From positions 2,044,001 to 2,108,000 of the forward strand of contig NZ_CP132342.1 of assembly GCF_040529055.1 (NCBI RefSeq): a stretch of DNA of 64,000 nt, read 5' to 3'. Source of the stretch: Xanthomonas sontii (GTDB lineage: Bacteria > Pseudomonadota > Gammaproteobacteria > Xanthomonadales > Xanthomonadaceae). The translations under genes were made by a program, and so were the position numbers. Of the stretch, positions 59,199 through 64,000 are shown one piece after another. Under the pieces are notes generated by a model. The model was not told where the DNA came from and made no database searches. It saw only the letters and a program-made list of their open reading frames with translations. Each line of letters opens with the position of its first letter. The first letter of the stretch is position 1.

Positions 59199-60320
59199 TC
59201 AGGCCGGATCGACGCGCGACGGCGCCAGCGGCTGCGGCGCGCAGCGCGGCTGCTGCAGCAGGTGCACGAACTGCGCGGCGATCACCGCGCCACCGAAATG
59301 GCGCTGCACGAAGTCGCGCCCGGCCTGGCCCATGCGCTGGCGCCGTTCGCCGTCGCACAGGCGCAGGATCGCATCGCGCCAGCCGTCCACATCGCCGGGC
59401 GTGAGCAGTTCGCCGCTGACCCCGGGGTCCAGCGTCTCCGCGGTGCCGCCGACGTGGCTGGCCAGCACCGGCACGCCACTGGCCTGCGCCTCCACCGAGA
59501 CCCGGCCGAAGGTTTCCGGCGCCAGCGACGGGAACGCCAGCATCGACATCGCGTTGTAGTAGGGCGTGGTGTCGTTGACCCAGCCGACGAAGCGGTGGCG
59601 CTGGCCGTGCGGCTGGGCCGCAGCCTGCGCCTGCAACTGCGCCGCGTCCGGGCCGTCGCCCAGCCACAGGCAGTGCAGCCGCGGCTCCTCCGCCATCGCC
59701 GCCCCAGCGGCTTCCAGCAGCGGGAAGATGCCCTTGCCGGCATGCATGCGCCCGCTGTAGCCGAGCACGATCGCGTCCTCGGGCAGGCCCTGCGCGGCGC
59801 GGATGGCGCGGCCGCGTTCCGGATCCGGGCGCAGCCGCTCCATGGTCACCGGGTTGTACAGCACCTGCACCAGCGCCTCCGGCACGCCGCGCTCCAGGTA
59901 GGCCTGGCGCGCGTAGTGCGACACCGCGAAGAAGCGCGCCGCCAGGCGCGGGATCGCATAGCCGGACAGCGCACTCATCGCCGGCGTGCGGTGGCGGAAC
60001 AGCGTGACCGGGATGCCCAGCACGCGTCCGGCCAGCAGCAGCGGCCAGTATTCCTTGCCGAAGTTGCCCACCAGCCAGTCCGGCCGGCTGCGCCGCGCCA
60101 CGCGCAGCAGCGGCCGGTAGCCGTCCGGGTCCAGCACGTTGCGGAAGTGCCCGACGTGCACGGTGATGCCGCTGCGGCGCAATTCGTCGGCGATCAGGCC
60201 GCCCTCGCAGGCGATGACCTCGACCTGATGGCCGACGCCGGCCAGCGCCTGCGCCAGCGCCACGAAATGGGTGGCCGCGCCGGTGTTTTCGGGATTGGTG
60301 CCGACGAACAGGAATTTCAT
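59199..60320 (-). CDS. GT4-family glycosyltransferase
   Basis: This 373-residue GT-B fold protein has the N-terminal KFLFVGTNPENTGAATH, the donor-side GYSGRMHAGKG and the family EX7E motif in PETFGRVSVEA. It transfers a sugar, probably in cell-surface glycan synthesis. Its start overlaps the stop of the polysaccharide deacetylase gene (ATGA). The sugar cannot be named from the sequence. Confidence 0.9.
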   Translation of the reverse strand: MKFLFVGTNPENTGAATHFVALAQALAGVGHQVEVIACEGGLIADELRRSGITVHVGHFRNVLDPDGYRPLLRVARRSRPDWLVGNFGKEYWPLLLAGRVLGIPVTLFRHRTPAMSALSGYAIPRLAARFFAVSHYARQAYLERGVPEALVQVLYNPVTMERLRPDPERGRAIRAAQGLPEDAIVLGYSGRMHAGKGIFPLLEAAGAAMAEEPRLHCLWLGDGPDAAQLQAQAAAQPHGQRHRFVGWVNDTTPYYNAMSMLAFPSLAPETFGRVSVEAQASGVPVLASHVGGTAETLDPGVSGELLTPGDVDGWRDAILRLCDGERRQRMGQAGRDFVQRHFGGAVIAAQFVHLLQQPRCAPQPLAPSRVDPA

Positions 60321-61060
60321 CCGCGCCGGTCCTCGTAGGCGGTGAAGGCGCGCAGCGCGAACTGCGGCAGCAGGTGATGGCGCGCGACCTGGATGCGCGG
60401 GTAGCGCATGGGGTCCGAGCCTGCCGGGGCGCGGCCGCGGCGGGTGCTTGTGGCGGCGGTGTAGCCGGCCTCGCGCACCACGTCGGCGACGCGGTCGTCG
60501 ACATCGCCATAGGGATAGCAGAACTGCGGCACCGCCTCGCCGAGCAGGTCCTCCAGCTCGCGCTTGCAGCCGCCGATCTCCTCGCGCAGCGCCGCATCGC
60601 TGCAGCCGGTCAGGTGCGGGTGCGAGCGGGTATGCGCGCCGACCTCCATGCCGCCGGCGCGCCACTGGCGCAGCTCGGCGAGGTTCATCAGCGGCTTCTC
60701 GATGCCCAGCTTCTGCGCATCCCACACGTTGTGGCGGCCGATGCAGCCGCTGACCATGTACACCGTGGCGGTGAAACCCAGCCGCTGCAGCACTGGCAGC
60801 GCCGCGTGCAGGTTGTCCAGGTAGCCGTCGTCCAGGGTGACCACCGCGACCTTGCCCTGGCGTTCGCCGCGCAGGTACGGCATGGCATCGGACATGGACA
60901 CGCCGCGGTAGCCCAGCCGCTGCAGCAGGCGCATCTGCCGGGCGAAGCGGCCCGGGCTCACGTACAGGCTGCGGTACACCTGCAGGTGCCGCGGCGCCTC
61001 GGCCACGTTGTGGTACATGAAGATCGGAATGCGGGCCGTGGCGGCGGTGTCGGAGGGCAT
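60317..61060 (-). CDS. NodB-type polysaccharide deacetylase
   Basis: This 247-residue CE4 enzyme has the catalytic VTLDDGY (the first Asp is the base, the second a metal ligand) and the metal-binding HTRSHPH. A further PYGDVDD block and the late RYPRIQV segment complete the fold. It removes acetyl groups from amino sugars. It has no signal peptide, so it may act on lipid-linked or cytoplasmic glycan. It is the first gene of the coupled pair with the glycosyltransferase. Confidence 0.9.
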   Translation of the reverse strand: MPSDTAATARIPIFMYHNVAEAPRHLQVYRSLYVSPGRFARQMRLLQRLGYRGVSMSDAMPYLRGERQGKVAVVTLDDGYLDNLHAALPVLQRLGFTATVYMVSGCIGRHNVWDAQKLGIEKPLMNLAELRQWRAGGMEVGAHTRSHPHLTGCSDAALREEIGGCKRELEDLLGEAVPQFCYPYGDVDDRVADVVREAGYTAATSTRRGRAPAGSDPMRYPRIQVARHHLLPQFALRAFTAYEDRRG

Positions 61061-61224
61061 CGGGGAACGGCTCTTTGGACGGAAGGGCGAGGTGCGGCGC
61101 GGGAGTCTACCGGGCCTGGCTTTCGCTGGTCTGTCGGGTAAAACCCTCAGCCGTAGACGATCGCGCCGCCGTGCAGGCCGCGGCCGGCGGCTATGCTGCG
61201 CTTCCGTTGCCGCAGGAGCCGCCG

Positions 61225-61782
61225 ATGTCCGAGACCGCCGCTGCCGCCCCCTGGCGCGATCTGCAACTGCATCTGGACGGCATCGCGCTGCGGCGCTGGC
61301 GTGCCGAGGACCTGGATGCGCTGGTCCGCCACGCCGACGACGCCCAGGTGGCGCGCGGGCTCAGCCGGCGCTTTCCGCATCCCTACACGCGCGCCGACGG
61401 CGAGGCCTTCCTGGGCGGGCAGGTGATCGACCTGAACGACCCGGTGCTGGCGATCGAGATCGGCGGCGAGGCCTGTGGCGGGATCGGCCTGCATGCAGCG
61501 GCGCAGCCGGCGCCGGAGCGGGCCGAGCTCGGTTACTGGCTCGGCCGCGAGCAGTGGGGCCAGGGCCGGATGACCCGCATCGTCGCCGCCTACCTGGACT
61601 GGGCGGTGCCGGCGTTGCGCCTGCAGCGGATCGAGGCGTTGACGCTACCAGACAACCATGGCTCGGCGCGCGTGCTGCAGAAGAACGGCTTCGTTGAGAT
61701 CGGCACGCGCCGCGAACTGTCGTTGCGCGATGGACAGCCGCGCGATTTGCGCCTGTTCGCGCGGACCGGGGCGGCTGCCTGA
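61225..61782 (+). CDS. GNAT acetyltransferase (RimJ/RimL-like)
   Basis: This 185-residue protein has the RimJ-type pattern ALRRWRAEDLDALVRHADD near the start, EIGGEACGGIGL, ELGYWLGREQWGQG for acetyl-CoA binding, and NHGSARVLQKNGF. It acetylates an amino group, either of a small molecule or of a protein N terminus. AGGAG at 61214-61218 supports the ATG. Confidence 0.9.
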   Translation: MSETAAAAPWRDLQLHLDGIALRRWRAEDLDALVRHADDAQVARGLSRRFPHPYTRADGEAFLGGQVIDLNDPVLAIEIGGEACGGIGLHAAAQPAPERAELGYWLGREQWGQGRMTRIVAAYLDWAVPALRLQRIEALTLPDNHGSARVLQKNGFVEIGTRRELSLRDGQPRDLRLFARTGAAA

Positions 61783-61784
61783 GT

Positions 61785-61812
61785 CGCGCGTCGCCCGTGC
61801 GAGCGACGCGCG
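61785..61812. terminator. Hairpin between two converging genes
   Basis: A 10-bp perfect stem (61785-61794 with 61803-61812) and 8-base loop lies between the GNAT and secreted-protein stops. It has no T tract. Confidence 0.45.
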
Positions 61813-61824
61813 CGGGCCACGGCT

Positions 61825-62886
61825 TCAGTAGGAAATGGTGGCCGAGGTCGCGGTGGTGTCCACCGCGTAGTTGCATTGCACGTCCAGGCCCGAGCTGTCG
61901 CTGTACGACACCCATGCCGGCGACGCCACACGCTGCATGCGGTAGTCGTAGACGCCGATCGCATCGAAGGTGATGCTCCCGTCCGGCGGATACTGGTCGC
62001 AGCTGTCCACCGCATAGACTTCCAGCGCACCGCCCACCACCAGGTGCGTCCGGGAATTGATGTCGTAGGTGGTGCTGAGCCGCACGCTCTGGCCGGTGGT
62101 GACGTTGCGCGTGTCCACGTTCCAGTTCGTGCAGGGCAGGCCGTTGTTGCAGGTGGCGTAGGTATCGCCGACGATCCGGTCGCCGGCCCTGGCCGCGATG
62201 AAGTCGCTGTGCCACACCATGCCGTCCTGGCAGCAGTTCCAACTGCTCAGGTCCCAGCTGTCGTTGTAGCCGCGGTAGCCGAGCACCGGTTGCAGGATCG
62301 TGGGATCGTCGCTCTGCATCCCCGGGAAGAAGTACACCGTCTGCTGCGCGACGTTGGTCGGGTTCTGTGGCACCGTCCAACTGGCCACGATGCGCCCCAT
62401 CTTGTTGCCGGTCACGTCGATGGCCGACTGCACCCAGTCGTGTGTGATCGGCGGCGGCACCGCGCCGCGCGCGCGCGCTGCCCGCAGCGCCGCGCCAGCG
62501 CGGATCGGCTGGCCGTCCAGGCCACGTCCGTCGGGGTGGACGCGGGTGCCGTTGGGGGTGAAGTTGTCCTGGGTGCAGGCCTGCGCCTGTTCGCGCACGC
62601 CATCGGCATGCTGCAGGGCGCCGTCGGCGAGCACGCGATCGCTGCGATGGACCTGGCGCACGCAGGCCGGCGCGAAGTAGCCGAACGGCGTCTGGATGTA
62701 GTCGTCGGGGACGTTGGTGGGCTTGTGCGCGGCGGGCAGGGCGCCGACCCGCGCCAGGCGGGCGTCGGGCGCGGCGGTCTGGGCCAGTGCGCTGGCGCTC
62801 AGGCCGAGCAGGGGCAGCATCAGCAGCAGGGCGGCGTGCACGCAGCGGCGTGCGGACGAGGAAAACGGACGGATGTCGGAGTGCAT
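61825..62886 (-). CDS. Secreted protein of unknown function, beta-rich
   Basis: This 353-residue protein has a signal peptide (ending ALAQ). After a low-complexity spacer, the C-terminal roughly 220 residues are strand-rich, with seven cysteines including CCQDG, a run GRIVASWTVPQNP, and NVTTGQSVRLSTTY. The WTVP and TTGQSV phrases faintly recall glutamic (G1) peptidases, but no catalytic Gln/Glu pair is proven. The ATG at 62886 has a moderate ribosome site. It is convergent with the GNAT gene. I cannot assign a function. Confidence 0.7.
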   Translation of the reverse strand: MHSDIRPFSSSARRCVHAALLLMLPLLGLSASALAQTAAPDARLARVGALPAAHKPTNVPDDYIQTPFGYFAPACVRQVHRSDRVLADGALQHADGVREQAQACTQDNFTPNGTRVHPDGRGLDGQPIRAGAALRAARARGAVPPPITHDWVQSAIDVTGNKMGRIVASWTVPQNPTNVAQQTVYFFPGMQSDDPTILQPVLGYRGYNDSWDLSSWNCCQDGMVWHSDFIAARAGDRIVGDTYATCNNGLPCTNWNVDTRNVTTGQSVRLSTTYDINSRTHLVVGGALEVYAVDSCDQYPPDGSITFDAIGVYDYRMQRVASPAWVSYSDSSGLDVQCNYAVDTTATSATISY

Positions 62887-63304
62887 GGGAATCGCCTTGT
62901 CGTGAGAATGCGGAGTGCGTTCTCGGGAGCCCGCGGAGCACGGCGCTGCGCGATGCGGCGGCGCAGGCCATCGCAGGTATCCCGTCTGCGAAGCGAATGG
63001 CACGGTGATGGTGGGTCGATGGCGCCTGCATGGTGGCGGAAGGAGCGGCGACAATGGACCCGATGCGCACGCCAGGCTTGTCGGATTTGCGCATGCGCTG
63101 CCGCGAATTCCGCACGGTGGAAGGCGGGAGCGAACCACTTCACGGTGCGGCCGGAATGCGGGTTGCGCTTTGCGGTGCATGACGTAGACAAGTCTCGGGG
63201 CCGCGCTGCGTCATGCCGGGGCAGCCAGTGGGGCGCGGATGAGCGAAAATCCCCAAAGCGCGCCGTCCCGGGCGCGCGCCCCGTGCGTTTTCCAGGAGAG
63301 TCCC

Positions 63305-63376
63305 ATGCGTCATGCCCTTCGTTCCCGCTGTGCCGCGTCGGCGCGGTGCGCCTGCGCCGCGGGCGTGCGCCGATGA
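63305..63376 (+). CDS. Possible 23-codon leader ORF before RNA methyltransferase
   Basis: An ATG with a strong AGGAG six bases upstream opens a 23-residue frame rich in Arg, Ala and Cys. Its TGA overlaps the methyltransferase ATG (ATGA). The methyltransferase itself has no good ribosome site, so this ORF may drive its translation. There is no further evidence that the peptide has a role. The 418 bases upstream (62887-63304) hold only a short GC hairpin near 63258-63277. Confidence 0.45.
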   Translation: MRHALRSRCAASARCACAAGVRR

Positions 63377-64000
63377 CCTCGCCCTGGGGCAACCGCCCGC
63401 GCGGTGGGAATCCCCCCTCTCCCCCCGGGAGAGGGGCCGGGGGCGAGGGTGCGGCGGCGACCAACCGCAACGAACTGCGCCTCTACGGCCTCAACGCGGT
63501 GCGCGCGGTGTACGCGCGGCGGCCGGAGGCGATCCGCAAGCTGTACCTGAGCGAGGCGCGGATCCCGGCATTGCAGCCGCTGCTGAAGTGGTGCGTGGCC
63601 AACCGGGTCGGCTACCGCGTGGTGGACGAGGCCGATCTGCACAAGCTCGCCGCCAGCAGCCACCACGAGGGCGTGGTCGCCGACGTGCTGCGCGTCGCGC
63701 CGCTGGCCCTGGCCGACTGGCTGCAGGCGCTGGCGCCGGGTCCGGCGCTGGCGCTGTGGCTGGATGGCGTGGGCAATCCGCACAATTTCGGCGCGATCCT
63801 GCGCTCGGCGGCGCACTTCGGCGTGGGCGCGATCCTGTTGCCGGAGCAGGCCGCACTGGCGCTGTCCGGTGCTGCCGCGCGCGTGGCCGAGGGCGGCGCC
63901 GAGGCGGTGCCGCTGGTGCGGCTGCCGCCCACGATGCAGGCGCAGGCGCAATTGCGCGGCGCGGGCTTCGCCCTCGCGGCGACGCTGGTGGACGGCGGCG
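63373..64000 (+). CDS. SpoU/TrmH-family RNA 2'-O-methyltransferase, 5' part
   Basis: About 209 residues are visible before the window ends. The substrate-binding segment (ELRLYGLNAVRAVY, SSHHEGVVADV) and the first part of the knotted catalytic domain (LDGVGNPHNFGAILRSAAHFGV) match the SpoU family of rRNA/tRNA 2'-O-methyltransferases. Motif 3 lies beyond the edge. Residues 13-28 (NPPSPPGRGAGGEG) are the in-frame translation of an intergenic-type hairpin repeat, so the N-terminal tail is probably disordered. The ATG is favoured by overlap with the leader ORF. Confidence 0.88.
   Translation, partial: MTSPWGNRPRGGNPPSPPGRGAGGEGAAATNRNELRLYGLNAVRAVYARRPEAIRKLYLSEARIPALQPLLKWCVANRVGYRVVDEADLHKLAASSHHEGVVADVLRVAPLALADWLQALAPGPALALWLDGVGNPHNFGAILRSAAHFGVGAILLPEQAALALSGAAARVAEGGAEAVPLVRLPPTMQAQAQLRGAGFALAATLVDGG
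63412..63452 (+). repeat. Interspersed hairpin repeat inside the methyltransferase gene
   Basis: CCCCTCTCCC...GGGAGAGGGG followed by GGCGAGGGTGCGG matches the family of the intergenic element at 36793-36838. It lies near the 5' end of the coding frame. Confidence 0.75.

Overview
The window looks like chromosomal DNA of a Xanthomonas-type gammaproteobacterium (Xanthomonadaceae). The evidence is the very GC-rich coding sequence with only short AT-richer patches, the gap / pgk / pyk / class I fba glycolytic block, a split cysteine-sulfate gene set with a fused CysNC, and several interspersed repeats of the kind common in xanthomonads (REP elements, GGGAATC-type heptamers, and CCTTCTCCC...GGGAGAAGG hairpins). 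I recognise no tRNA, rRNA, CRISPR array, IS element or prophage. Species cannot be fixed from the sequence alone.

Layout. 1-5.5 kb: the 5' part of an S1/P1 nuclease gene, two tandem OmpW-like porins, gapA, an AT-richer orphan gene, a decayed chemoreceptor scrap and a BamE-like secreted protein. 5.8-17.6 kb: a chemoreceptor-like sensor, a coupled DUF2339/DUF3999 membrane pair, then pgk + HAD phosphatase, pyk, an HD-GYP protein and class I aldolase. 17.7-28.4 kb: a response regulator and 7TM-DISM histidine kinase pair, then a two-partner secretion locus encoding a 1,975-residue exoprotein with GLUG and MBG-type repeats and its outer-membrane transporter. 28.6-32.2 kb: macro-domain protein, an L7/L12-CTD-like membrane protein, an ICMT-like methyltransferase, a nucleoside hydrolase homologue and a TPR protein.

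32.3-50.8 kb is mainly sulfur assimilation: cysK-cysG transcribed away from cysB, then cysJ-cysI-cysH transcribed away from cysD-cysNC. Together they cover sulfate activation, PAPS reduction, sulfite reduction, siroheme supply, cysteine synthesis and the regulator. Between the two halves lie a LURP-one-like protein, a GAF histidine kinase, ArsC, and a DUF2946 / TonB receptor / PepSY locus that probably handles a metal or metal chelate. 51.6-64 kb: an M1 aminopeptidase, a small membrane protein, an RND efflux pair, a glycosyltransferase coupled to a polysaccharide deacetylase, a GNAT acetyltransferase, a secreted protein of unknown function and the 5' part of a SpoU/TrmH RNA methyltransferase gene.

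The most unusual features are repeats that have entered coding sequence. A heptamer inverted-repeat element forms about 40 residues of the N terminus of CysNC, and a different intergenic repeat is read in frame in the N terminus of the RNA methyltransferase. Other points of note are a perfect FNR-type box between ompW and gapA, an extensively shortened first domain in CysG, and a C-terminal cysteine pair in the large exoprotein.
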